A stretch of DNA of 64,000 bases from Patiria miniata. Taxonomy: Eukaryota > Echinodermata > Asteroidea > Valvatida > Asterinidae. The stretch lies in the NCBI RefSeq assembly GCF_015706575.1, contig NW_024037059.1, positions 14,979,730 to 15,043,729 on the forward strand. The letters run 5' to 3'. Of this stretch, positions 11,465-24,700 are shown in pieces. Numbering within the stretch: position 1 is the stretch's first letter; the number at the start of each line of letters is the position of its first letter. Both the position numbers and the translations under genes were made by a program. The notes beneath the pieces are model-generated. The model had not been told where the DNA came from. It did no database searches and saw only the letters and a list, made by a program, of their open reading frames with translations.

Positions 11465-13985
11465 GTGACAGGATTCAAACGTTAAAGTTGAATACCCGCT
11501 GAAACAAAAGTGGGTCGAAACCACACACCACCTTGGTTTTTTCCCTTTCATATATATGTATTTCAAATTATAATACTTCTCCACACCGGTTGCTGTTTGC
11601 GGCGCAATTCACAAACGTGTTTACTAAAAATAAAATATTTTCATATTTATATAGGCCTACACGACTATTTTTACCGATCGGAACTCGTTACTGCTCACAA
11701 TCAAAACAAGACATTCCGACTCTAAAACTCAACAAGAAATAAATAAATAAATAAATAAATAAATAAAAACCTCTACAAAAAAAAAATTATATATGCATTA
11801 AAAAATTACACCCACTTCCGAGCTCTGCCACCCGCCGATTTCAATTTCCCAATTTGAGGAAAATCACAACACGGTCACATCTCAACAAGGGAAGCCGAAA
11901 CTAGTTCCAGTAAGGCGCAGGATCGCATTTCACCCCTATGGCCATAGGAGACAAGCGCGTCCTTATCAAAACACACAATCGTGCGAAATCGAATTTTGGT
12001 TCCGTGTGACTGCGAAACCTAGCGATTGGGTATCACAACTATTAGACGACAAGCCATTATTCTGCACGTGAAGCAACGTCTGTACCCCCTCCCCGCCTGC
12101 TGCGAAACACATTTCGACACCTGCTCATATCAGAGAAATCTTCAACGCTTCAATTTCGCGAATTTTGGCGTCGCGGCTTGTCACTGATTTGTGCCAGTCT
12201 GATTATTCCTGCCAGAAATCCTCAAAGGATATGTCGTCGCACGCATAAAAAAGAAGTATCGACGGCTTTTACATGCTTAACAAATTGAAACGACAAGATT
12301 TTTTTTTTAAATGTGGATCGAAGGTTTACATTTTGACAGTAATTTTAAGATATTTCCGCCCACATCGTGACTGTATTAAGTTCGTTATAACTTACAGTCA
12401 GCCAAGAGGTTGGTGACTTTTTCCATGACATCATGAACTTTCAAACTACTTGACAAACTTTTCTGTGGCAGGAACGTTTCTATAAAGGAGTAAAGGTCTT
12501 TTCTTTAGGTCTTCTTAATCTTGCGCACGTCGGATCACACTACATGCGAGTTGTTCAGTTCTCACGAAATGCGTTGGAATAATCCCGGGGTCTATACTGA
12601 GTGCACGATGTTTGTCAAGCAAATGCTCTTTCACGTTCGTCTTGGCAAGAAACGACTTAAAACACACATTGACGGAATGCCGTGTTTTCCTTTCCTTTTT
12701 ACTCTAGCTCAGATATAAGAGATATCCCCTTATCCACGCTTTACTGAAAGATACAGTGGTTTCTGCACAAGTCAAACACTTGACATTAAGAAAAAGCCTG
12801 CTATACTGCGCGCCAAGTTAAAAAGTGACGCAGGACACCAAAATAAACCTTAAAAACCAACAAAGTCAATCTCTTAAGAGCAAAGTACAATTACAAATGT
12901 CTGAAGCCATTCTTCATGATCACCTTCGAGGGATCTTAACGACTAAAAGATCAAAGGAGAAGCTCTGGCGCACGCAGTTTCTGTTCACCGATGTCTGTAA
13001 ACACATTAAAGGAGGTCTCTTTTGGCGCAAGTAGTCAATAGTGGCTATAGTCCATCAAGATCAAGGTTTGACGACAGTGAGTCTTAAATTACCTTCTATA
13101 TGAGCTAGCTCCTTAAAAGTTAGTCCATGCTGCATTCGATACACCAAAAGTCGACTTTTGCCTGACAAACTAGACCAACATCGGGAGATTTAGGATGAGA
13201 ATTTGATACATGGGATCAATGAATACGGTCTTAAAATCCACGCGTGGGTGTTGGTGCGCATGCGTTCGCGTGCACTCTCAAAAGTTAACGCGACCAAGTT
13301 ACCCACGTGTGAGGCTCACTATTATTCGTCGTGGTTCGGATATCAAATATGGGCAACTGATATTGATAGTTAAGGCCAAAAAAAAAGTCTTCGGTATCTG
13401 GTATGCGCGCGCGTCGCCGTAGCCATGCGCGTCGGCAAAATGAAAAAGTTTTTTTTTCAATAAAAGATGATGTCTCAAAACCGCCAAACTCACTGGTTTG
13501 ACTGGAATCCTGCTGCTGCACAATTTTAACGTGTTTTTAGATGGGATTATGATCGAGAATAAGCTTTATGTGGCCTCTCCGGACTCCCATATATTTGCAC
13601 TAAGTTTAGTCGGGCACCATTTGCAGTCATCAGCCGACATTTGAAGCAAAAAATACAGATAAAAAAAAAAAGCCGCGTCGCCGCACCACTTTTTGGGCAA
13701 GCTCCATACCAGAACCGGAGCCTTTTTTTGGCCTAAGGAGAAGCGACTCGTACTCGAGCGGTTGAGTTACAACACTTGAGCCACGGGATCAGAATGTGTT
13801 TAAAGAATGAAGTTGAGGCCGCATGATTACTCGATGATCAATGTTGAAACATTGGAAACCCCGGAGAGTAAATCCGATGCATGGTAAAGGTCAAACTTTG
13901 AGTATTAATATATAAACACTCAACAGTAAATCAATCGATTTTTAGTGTGACGTCATGCATAATTTTGAATATTTCGTCGCATAAG
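11465..13985. other. Stretch with no recognisable gene
   Basis: No gene recognised. The stretch includes an (AAAT)n microsatellite and a slightly more CpG-containing part around 11.8-12.7 kb. Open frames are under about 80 codons. Confidence 0.55.
11736..11769. repeat. (AAAT)n microsatellite
   Basis: About eight uninterrupted AAAT units followed by A-rich sequence. Confidence 0.9.
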
Positions 13986-14039
13986 TTAACACCAAGTATA
14001 GTAACATGCCATTTAATGTAGCATGTAACTTGGTGTTAA
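13986..14039. repeat. Short inverted repeat bounded by TTAA
   Basis: TTAACACCAAGT at the left is matched by ACTTGGTGTTAA at the right, and the arms continue inward to TAACATGC / GCATGT with one small bulge. The loop is about 11 bases. The TTAA at each outer edge recalls the TTAA elements elsewhere in the window, so this may be a very short foldback relic. Confidence 0.55.
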
Positions 14040-17000
14040 TAATAGATACATCAATATCGAGCCGCCTCTTTGAAAGGTACATTGAATCATGACAGTCTTC
14101 TATACAACTTCATTTTTTTCATTGGAAACATCTTTAATTTTACCCAGCACTATCCAACGCTACTGTGATGCCTCTCCCTGACGTCAAAATTATGTGCACT
14201 CTCAACGAAAAAGCACACGTGAAAGAAGAGCTGAACTGAAGCTCCGCAGAAACAACATTGGGCGTCTCGGCCCACGGTGCTGAGTAAATATTGCGAGACA
14301 AAATGGTTCAAGGGAAAAAAGGGAATAATGTTAGGATGACGGAATGTGTCCTGTATTCAACCTGCGTCTCCCATGCGGATACTGTGGTGTCTTGTCGTAT
14401 CATGCCTCATTGTCACTCATACATGTGTAGCAACAGCCTGGATGTGTGTCGTTCCTTGATGAAAACATATCATGCTACAACCTGTGATGTGAAACGGTTG
14501 TCACTCCAAAAATAAACATGAACTTTAGGATTTAGATTTGTTGATGTAACTTGTCACTGTCTGTCTTATCACTGGATGACGGAAAACAGCCATACAGCTA
14601 CGATTATAGGAAGCAGTCGCTATGACCAACAGAAACAAGCACAAAAGGAAACATGGAGAACGAATATGAACACTTACATCCTGCCACACATGAAAGATTG
14701 ATTGTTTTATCGTATAGGGCCCAAACCTAATTTGTGTGTTAGGAATGTATATTCTTCAAGACACTTTGTAGCAGAGTTTCTTGTTAGTTTGCAACAAGGC
14801 GAATATCTTTCCTTTCTGTATAATTATGGTTACACACACAAACGCCACACATACACTTACATACCTAGTGTGGACATTCTTTTCTCTTGGTGTATAGTTA
14901 AGAAACACCGGAGAAAAACACCTTATTTTAGTCGCATTGTGAACACTCTTTCAACCCATTTTTTTATCATGATTTCCTTGAGTGTAACGAATAACCCTTA
15001 CCCAAAAATGCCTCTAAATCTGTTTTCCAGAGAGGGGGGAACCTTGTGTGGACCTGGCTTAGTCCACAGAAGGTTCACACAACGCGCTGCATTTCCTATA
15101 CTCCAATGGGCATTAAATCCGGCATCTGGGTCCAATTGCATTTTTGTGTGTCAATCATAACCTGAAATTTGAACCAAGATGCGCCTCTGCTTACTTAGAA
15201 AAGTCAAAAGCCCAAACCGAGAAGTTATAGAGATGTCATGTTGAATTGCCAATACAATAACCTTTAGGGGTACTGCCTGCCAACACAGGTGGGTGAGCCG
15301 AAAAATGCATGATATAATTCATCGTACTAATTGATGTAGAAAAAAACACTGTTAGCTTAAAATAATGCACGGAAATGTACTCAGCATCACAACTGCAAAC
15401 AGTAAAGTTAATGACATAAAGACGGATAAAATCACCTTGAAATGTAAGAAACTGTGAGCACCACAGCCATAATAGGAAATCTATCAATAAACTACCGCTA
15501 TTATTTTGTACAAACCGCTTAGCCCATTAATTTCAAAGAAAGTAGATTTAATTTCAATGATAGTACATTTAATTTCCAATGAAAGTACAACTACACCCAC
15601 ACTCAAGAATTTATAGAGACATTAAGTATTAAAATCGACGTACCCAATTACCAATGCACCCCTGATAGTTTCTAAATTGCTTCCATCAGTAGTTCCTTTG
15701 GGGTGATGTGCCTCGGGCTTTGCTCAGACCTTCTCCAAGTATTTAACCGCATGATTTCCCCGACGTATTACGCTTTGATTATTTTCATCTCTGATAATAA
15801 AGAACTGAATGGTAATGGTTGGTTCAATACACTATAATGGGAACACATAACCGCCAATTACCCTTTCGTTAAGTCAGACTTGATTCTCGAGTTAAGATAC
15901 GGATGTGTTTTTTTCTCTTTAACTGCTAACATTGTAAATTATATGAAGTGCCTGAGGGTGCAATCCTATAGTCGGATACAATCTCTGTCAACACGTTGAA
16001 ATGGTACTTAGAGATACAAGTTCTGAGTAAGATGCAATTAAGACTTTGATTGCTGGTGATAAGGCATACATTTCATAGAAACAAAATGAGGGAGGGAAAT
16101 TAAGGAAATCATTAAGCCCAAAAGGTTGATTTGTTTATCTTTTCACAATGTCGCATGTTATCTCGATATCAAAGAGAATACAACTGTGATACTCCATGCA
16201 CCTACGCTTTAAACTCGACATTCAAAATCAAACAGCCAAAAAAATGAAGACACATGTCACGGTTTTCGGAGCACTTTGTGTAGCGAAACAAGGAGGCGGG
16301 CGAGCACGAGTCGGAGGGAAAAGTCAATGACAGGAATCGATCGGAACAGAGAAATTGAAGCACTGCTGGCAACCGAACAATTTACCCGAACAGGAAACCA
16401 ACCAAGCGCCGCGAAATCGTTAGCAAAACCCGCGAGGGATGACTGGCATCTGGCATTAAAAAGCAGAGAGAGAGAGGGGAAAAGGTCGACCGGTTGGAGT
16501 CTATTAAATTTTGGGGGAAGGATATATGCGACTTCATCGCAAAATGTAACTTCCTTTCCTAGCGTGACAGATGGGGGCGGAACTAACAGGGTACATCGCT
16601 GCACGGAATGACAACATAAATCTAATTATACCACTGTGTTGTGTGGAAACGAGCCGTGAAATCCTATCCGGAAGGCATTGCCTTGGTTACACTTTTTTTT
16701 GACTGAAGAAATGTGAAGTTTGCATGGAACGTTTCCGGTAAAAAGTTACATGACGGGACTCCAGATCTAAAATACACGTACATGTTGAACATTACGTCTT
16801 GACCTATACAAACGCACTGAAACAACGCCGAGATGCATAATGTGTTTGAGTTGGGTGTTCACGATGACGTCACGATGCCACCACTTCTGACGAGTGCATA
16901 TGTACAAAAGGCATCAAACTATAAAAAAAAAAAAAAATTGAAAAAAAAACCTCCAGGGCTAGGTAATGCTTCCTTCTGTCAAAATCTTAGTCTTAGCAAA

Positions 17001-17759
17001 CGGCAGGATTTTTGTTTTACTCACACATCATAAATCATGCCAACCCTCAAAGGAAATGTATTTAAGTAAGTAAATGGCACTACGGAGTTTTTTCAAAGAT
17101 CGCTGACGGATAATGGCACAAATCCTGATTGATTTCATAGATATGTCACAAATCCCTCATAAATCTCGATGTGGCGTATATGGGCATGATAAAACACGGC
17201 TACTGACAATTGGTAATCATATGGAACACAATATAAAGTACATGATGTACACGATTTGACATTGCTCTTACTAGTGAATTCAATATTCGCCGGTGTAATG
17301 CAATAAGACAAGCACTTTATCAACGGCTGTCGATGCGATGCACGCGTGCACACTTCGGGGATTATTTCTAATTCAGTTACATTTCGCCTCTTTTGTCCTG
17401 CAAATATCCTTGACAGTGCACGGTCACATTAACCGCAAGGTTGAAGGCCTAGAATACTGACAGACATTCTTGTTATGGCATATTACTTAATTAATTTAAT
17501 CACTTAATTAACATTTATATAAAAATTAAACAAAAGGCATGTATTTTTTCCACACAATGCACAAGACATTTGCAAAATGGAGCACAAAGCACCAAACGTT
17601 ATAGTTTGAGGAGAACAGTAAAATGAACAGAAAATACATCCGTCAGCAGCGCCTTGCCGCACGGGCCAATCTTACTAAGCACGCATCAACAGGTTAGCAG
17701 CAAAATGTCAAGTGATGTATTCTACATTTAACACGTTCCAACCTCCCTTGTTCACACCA
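14040..17759. other. Stretch with no recognisable gene
   Basis: The longest frame (14702-15160, 152 codons) has no recognisable domain and no splice framing. A locally GC-richer patch at 16.25-16.61 kb is open on both strands for about 110 codons, but neither reading resembles a known protein. Confidence 0.5.
15527..15590. repeat. Three-copy 21-bp tandem repeat
   Basis: Units start at 15527, 15548 and 15569. Each begins TTAATTTC and ends AGTA(G/C)A(T/A), with a few substitutions between copies. Confidence 0.75.
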
Positions 17760-18291
17760 TTAAAAGGAAAGTACATCATTGGCTTTTGCTGTAATTTTCA
17801 GAAATGAACTTTTTGAGCGGTTAGTATAATAGATCAAATGTTGTTACACTGACATGTGTGAAGTTTTGTGTTCAAAAAGTGCTGGAAAAACCAAGAAAAA
17901 CACAAATGTTCAAGTAGTCTGGTTCCCTGATTCCACTAAAGATGAAATGGATCAATTTATAGATGCTGGAAAATTGTAAGGTAAGGAAACCAGTCTAGCT
18001 GGCCTGCACCCGTTCATGAACATGAAACCAATAGGAAACAAAATTTGGACTGAAAAAATGGTAAATTTGGAACAGAAGTTGGAAAATAGTTAGGTTTTTC
18101 CAACGGTGGTCGGCCGACCACTGTTGGAAATTTATACAAAATACCACTTTTCTTGAAAATGACTTCACACCAGGTGCCATAATTTTACAGGATGCTTTAG
18201 ACTGTCATTTATCAACATCCTAGTAAGGTATTTTGTAAAAATGTGTTAGTTTTGTTTTTCGATGTTCGCAAATGTTGTGTATTCCCTTTAA
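17760..18291 (+). mobile_element. TTAA MITE family A, copy 2
   Basis: Full-length family A copy from TTAA at 17760-17763 to TTAA at 18288-18291. The left end (AAGGAAAGTAC) has diverged from the consensus AGGGAATATAC. The central palindrome is GGTCGGCCGACC. It shares its right-hand TTAA with an oppositely oriented copy, so together they form a roughly 1-kb inverted repeat. Confidence 0.85.
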
Positions 18292-18793
18292 AGGGAAAAT
18301 ACAACATTTGCAAACATTAAGAAATAAAACTACCAAATTATTTTGAAATACCTTGCTGGACTGTTAGTGGATGACAGTCTAAAGCATCCTGTAAAATCAT
18401 GGCACCTGGTATACAGTCATTTTCAAGAAAAGTGCTATGTTCGTATCAATTTCCAACACTGGTATTTTTCAAATACTGGCCCCAGTTGACCATATTTAGT
18501 TAGTCTGGTTTTGTTTGCAATCGATTACACACCTGTGAACGGGTACAAGCCATTTAGACTGGTTCCATGACCTTACAATTCTCCAACGTCAATAAATTGC
18601 TCCGTTTCGTGTTAAATGGAGTCAGGGAATCAGACTACAGGAAAATGATTGCTTTTCTTGTTTTTTTATAGCATCTACGAACCCAAAACGTAAAAAAAGT
18701 CAGTGTAACAATATTTGCTATATATTACCAACCCCCCAAATCCATCCATTTCTGAAAATTACAGCATAAGCAAGTGATGTATATTCCCTTTAA
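18288..18793 (-). mobile_element. TTAA MITE family A, copy 3 (reverse orientation)
   Basis: Begins AGGGAAAATACAACATTTGC immediately after the shared TTAA and ends ATTCCCT-TTAA at 18790-18793. The palindromic centre is largely lost in this copy (the CGGCCG core is missing), so it is slightly shorter than the others. Confidence 0.85.
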
Positions 18794-21700
18794 TAACGTG
18801 CAAAGATAAACATATCAACTGAAAAGCGAGCTTGAGTTTGCCAAATTGTTCGATGTGCGTTCCCGTCTTGTGTACAGTACACGTCATTGCTGCCACCACA
18901 ATGCCACAAAGTAGAATGAGAAATTGCCTTCATCAATGCTTCGTCTACGATTGGCAAAACTAAGTGCAGATATACAAAAAGAGGTAGGTACAAACCCAAG
19001 TTCGTTAATAAGCATGCATTAAGAATTCTAAGCCAAGGGGTTCCATTATTGCCTAAGTCCCTACGGAGACCAATACGTGTGACGCCAAGATGAAACCTAG
19101 CATTAAAAAGAGAGGAAAAGGGCGCTAAACTACATACAAATTAGAGCACAGTTTCAGTGCCCCGTACGAAATGTTAAATTAGCAATACTTTGTTAAATTC
19201 TGGGGAATGCGCTTTAGATTTCCCCAAAGAATTCCCGACCCTGTGCCAATGAATGGCAAAGTATGGCTTGAAAGGAAAAGTGGCCAAGCTTCAGTAAAGC
19301 TGCCCTTATCGGCTTATGGAAGTGATTAATAAAGTTGGTACTATGAATACTGATTCTTAAAACCCGAGGCTGGCCAGCCATTTGGTGATAACAACAAAAC
19401 CATCGAACAAACTAAATCGCATATTCGGCAATTTTTTTGTATTAGAAGTTGAACAGAAAGTACAATTGGAAATTGGTTACTGCTTTGAATAAGGTACAAA
19501 GCTGTCAAGAAGCTGTAAACACGACCACGTTGAGTAGTTTGATGATTAATGACAAATATTCATATTTATGCTACACCCTAAGGTTTTGTTCGTTTGTCTG
19601 ATCAGAGTAGTACATTTTTAAGATTAGCGTAAAGTATACGACCCAAGGAGAAATTGCTTTCCCCAATCAAAGGATTTTCGAACAGAAATCTCTTCGAAAT
19701 TGCCATTTTCCTCGTGGGATTTACCCCCAAAGTAAAGCTTACAGATGCCAAAAGCAATTGGACAAGCGTAAAACCAAAAGTAAACAATACGGCTACTGGA
19801 TTGGACTGTATGCCACGGAAGAGGGCATTCAATTCGGCACGCGCAGAGAACGTGCAAAACACTGAGTTGTCACCCCTGGACAGGATCAACAGTATACCCA
19901 ATGAAAGGCCATATCTCAGCAAGCAGGACCTAATATTGATACAACAATTATCATCCACAGGCTGGGATTGTCTTCATCACTAACCAGCAGACCTCTAAGC
20001 AAATACTCTGCCTCCCGAGGTGGCTTGGAGACACTTAAGAGTGAGTCGTGTCTGGGAGGCTGCCCCGGCCTCAGAGAGTTGCTGCCGAGGTTGGGTTACG
20101 CGATACAGTATGTAGCAACGGCAGATGATCAAACAGGGAGCGGTCTGAACGGAAGCGGTTTTCCATTTACGCTTGCTGGGTCTGGCCAAGGGAAAAGCGT
20201 TTGGCGGCTGACACTGTCAATAATCGAACATCAGTTGAAACAAGTTGGGTGCCGAGAGAGAATGTAGAAAACCAACATGACGACAGGTTTTCACATTACG
20301 ATCGACTTTGCAGTATTTACACCTCTTCCTAGAATGCACTGTGGTGTTAATAATGTTCTCAATTCTGGTTCACCAAAGATGCATAACATCTTAAATGGCA
20401 AGGGTAACTATAGTAACATTTCAGACCCACTACACAGAAAAGAGAGTCTTGCAAACAATTGTCCATACAAGTAAAAACCCATCTGCTTCTTGGAAACGTG
20501 ACTATAAATTCATGTATACCAAAAGGGAAAAACTGCCCATTGAACCACGATTGAGCAGAACATATTTCACAGTCCATGTGACGCTAGCACTCTCTTTGGA
20601 GATGACATCAACTGATAAAATTACAAGTCCATTCCATGCATGACCTTTTTGATCTTAGAAAAACGCTTTCAAGAAAAGACAAGCGATCTATTTGCATCAG
20701 CACTCGTCATTGATGAGACAATTTAGCATTCACTTCTCGCGAGACTTAATTCGATTGGGAATTTCCGGCTCAAACTCCCAACAAGTCAGACACTATGGGC
20801 CCGCGTGTGATTGCATCGCGCACGCTCTAATTTCCTCGCGTATTTACCTCACAAAACAAGAAGTTGGATAACAGATATCGATGGTCTCAGATGCAATTAT
20901 TTTACAACAAGGGTAACAATCATCACTGTCAAATTAACATGACATGTTCTGCTTTAATAGAGTGGGGCATTGCGAATGTATGAACTTCACAATGAAATTA
21001 AGAAGTGGTGTCAAATTGGTGTTTAAGAATTCTTTACGAATGAAGAAAATACGAAATACAACTCATTCAACTAAAGGTTATATTGGACGTAATTTCTTTA
21101 TGAAATGAGCGCAGGGCGGACACATATATAGCAGCATTATAGCCCATTTGAGTTCTAGTCGTCAAATCGTGTTATCTAGACTACAAAAAAGTTAGAAAAA
21201 GCGAGGAATGGCAGGTATATGGAGGCTGGGTGTGGACAATCAGGCTATCAAATCAATGAATGGTAGATGGCCTGATTCGATTAGCAAGTCCAGCCAGGGG
21301 AGTCTAACTAAATCAAATGGTCTCTATTTCCTCATGCCGTTCGATTCGGACTGCAATACAATACAACAGACGCTACCACAGGGAAGCATCAACTTGCTGT
21401 TTCGAGGAGAAAAAAAACTCATAAAAAACAGGGTATATTTCGTCAAGCAACAGAAAAGGCAGTACGACAAGAGACAGTGAAGGTAGAAAAACAATACACT
21501 TTTGAAAACAAAAGTAATCTTGCGAATACTGTCCTTCACTTCGTCAAAGAGAGGGATTCTCCTTACCCGTGTATTTAATGCTGATTTGGAATGCCTTTGG
21601 CCCAGTGTTGATTATTTTGGGAAAATTGCAGAGGGGTGTGTGAAAGTGTGCATGAAGAAAAAACATACTGCAAATCGTTAGCATTTATAAGTTAATTCGT

Positions 21701-24700
21701 CGGTATGAAGTTTTTTCTTGAATCTTTGATCATGAGTTCGGTCCCAAGTTTCGTATGGGCACCATAGCATAAAGGACCACAACCATACAGATAGGTTCAA
21801 AACGTCAGCCTAAGGGAAACTTTTGGAAAGCGCCCTAAAGCGTTAGAGGCCATCAAGCCCATTCTAATGTAATGATGTCGATTTCGTAAGAATAGATGTG
21901 GGCTATACGGTTATACATGACATTAAAATTCAATCTGCATGAAGATTCAATGGGAATGTACCGCTGGGCACATGAACTGAGCCGACACGAAAGAAAAACC
22001 CGCCCAGGCGATTTGGTATTTGGTTTCAGATTAATGTAACCCATACGCGGCGCGGCCATGACAGTGCGTCTGTGTTGGTATATCGATGCGCGCAAAAATA
22101 CAGGAACATATGAACAGATACGTGTAGCAGATGGGCCGACGCGGGCAAAGGATTACCGATTTCATTTAAATAATCATGTCAAAAGTCTTTTCAACCCCGA
22201 AGCCTAAATTCTGGATATTAGGTTTTAGTTACAACCAAGATAGATGCGAAACATGGCAATACTACTATGCCGGTGCATATTTTTATGCATGCGCATTTTG
22301 AAAATGTTTAATAATTAATATCAAGTGCTATGATTAAAATACGAAAAATATCTGCTACATTTAGAGAATTTATGTAGTATTTTTAGGAGAAATGTATGTG
22401 CAGTTAATAACGGAAAACCAACACAATAAATAGCCAGCCATACGGCAGCGATTCGTAACGAGGCAATTACCAGGCATGCGGGGGAAAGAAAAGCATTTAC
22501 GCGTAGGTATTTTTTTGACATTTTAACAGCGCACCTCAAGATCATCAATCAAACACTTGACTGTCCCTTCAACAGATCCTAGAGCTCTTTGATATGTAAA
22601 TTAAATGACAAAAAGGGTAATTTGAAACACAAAAGAGCCCATTATGATCGCAGAAATACGACAAACGTGGTAACATTTCCTCTATCAGAGTATTACATAT
22701 TACATGACGGTGACTTGATGCGTGGTTTTCCATGCATAGCAAACAAAAGAAACCGTTTTGCGTTTTCTCTGATGCAATCTATCTATGAATATAATACAAG
22801 CTACATGCAAGGTATAGAGACACATACTTATATTGACCACTATCATATTAGCCTTGTCAAAGATAATTCGAACTACCTTCTGTTCGCTAAGATTGGAATT
22901 ACAATTATTCCCTTTCATCGCTAAGGCATCACCTTTCATTGGTATTCCCAAGGTGAGACAATAATGTGTTGACTGAAAGTATTACAGGGAAAGTCTGCTG
23001 AGGCTCCGAACGATGGAATATAGTGCCGTCAAGGTTGGTCAACAAATACTTTGTACCTGAGGAGATTAATATTTGACATATGATTTAACGATTTCCACTA
23101 CTCATCGACATTAGTAAATAACTGAAAAGAAGTAGCTATATAAAACAAGTGTAGTGGGCATTCACGGAGATATTAATAAAACACGACGTTAAAAAAAGAG
23201 TGAGGAAGATTCAAGTCAAGCTTCACCTTGTTAATTACACTACACCAATGTGACAGCTCAATGATTACGTCATCGGTTATGCATGTAATTAATCAGTAGT
23301 ATAGCACGTATTTTAATACCATGACTAGTGATTTGAGACCAATGATTATGTGTTGAATCTACAGAAGTCGGCATCAAAATCAATGGTGAGTCCCTTCACA
23401 TCTAGGCATTATTACATACGAGATCACTTTTTGAGAGATTGGCGTTTGTAATCCCAGACATTTAAGCTTTACCTATACTCACGCTCTAGCAGATATCACT
23501 TAAAGTTCATGCCCTGTTCATGCCTGTGTAAGACGTCTGGTAATTTCAAACTCTACTTCTTGACATTATTTGAGTGGGAAAAAAAACGATAACGCTTTTT
23601 TATTCAAGAAAATGAAACAAAACACCTGACGACACCTTATTGAAAAGCTAACTCTTTAAACTGCTTCCGTTCCCCATCTCGCCTCTTCTGATGCCGCACT
23701 CAACATTGGGCTTGCTAATTTGATCAACAAGAAAGCTGATAACATACTCTGATATATAACAGCTTTTCAACCTGTTCAGAGTGGTAGAACATTTCCCGTC
23801 CGTTGCGTGATGACGCACGAGTTAACAGCGCCCGAATGTGCACATGAATCACAAATGCGCGTTAACGATATTGCATTGGAATGATAAATGGTTCAGATAA
23901 TGTTGATCAATGCGGGCGGTGAAGGGACCGCTCTGTTTCAATTCATACATAAAACAACATTATCCCAACATCTTACTTGTACTGACTAACATCGCATGGA
24001 AACAGGCCTGGCCCAATTACGTGAAACAGTTAATCTTCCCCGTTCTAGGAATTTTGCCAATAAGGAATCTTTCTAGTTTCGGAGATTTTCCTCATTTCCT
24101 TGCCTTTATATGATATACTTCAACAATAAAGATATCTGATGTTCGGCTTGGGGGAGGGGGAGCCTTTTTAGTCCGTTATTTCACAAAGGACAGACCTAAT
24201 GGAGGAAGCTATTAAGTAGGCAACGTCCTTCCTATAATGGCCCTTAAGCAGATTCATTGCAGACGTGACTGATCAATGGTGGCTGGGGCCACTGATGAGG
24301 TCTCTCCAATGGACCTTGAGATTATAATAGCGAGACCAAGATGGCCATGTTGACTTTGATAATGGAACGGACAATACGAATGAGGCAGGTGGAGCCTCAT
24401 AATAACATCATAACAGGAACATAAACAGGAGGCCAATGGCGAAGGAGATACAAAATTAAGGACGAAGTGAATGAGAAATACCAATGAGAAACTGACCAAA
24501 TTTAATATCCGTCATGGATATTAACAAGACAGGTAATTTACTCATCGTAAGGTTGGAAGTGTTTTATTACGAAAAACAGAGTGCGTTGGTGCTATATTGG
24601 AGGCGAACCTATCATTATAATGGGACAAAGACTAAAAACATAACACGAGTAAAGAAAATGCTTGAATGTTACTGCTAGTGGCACTTAAAACCGAAGCTAA

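Noticed and set aside
14702-15160. 152-codon plus-strand frame
   Set aside because: No known domain, no splice framing and AT-driven composition; a frame of this length can occur by chance in 64 kb.
16257-16611. Overlapping frames of 115 and 111 codons on opposite strands
   Set aside because: Neither product resembles a known protein; simultaneous opening on both strands reflects local base composition.
19602-20267. Possible membrane-protein exon on either strand
   Set aside because: A hydrophobic run is present on the minus strand, but there are no family motifs, no good splice sites and a competing open frame on the plus strand.
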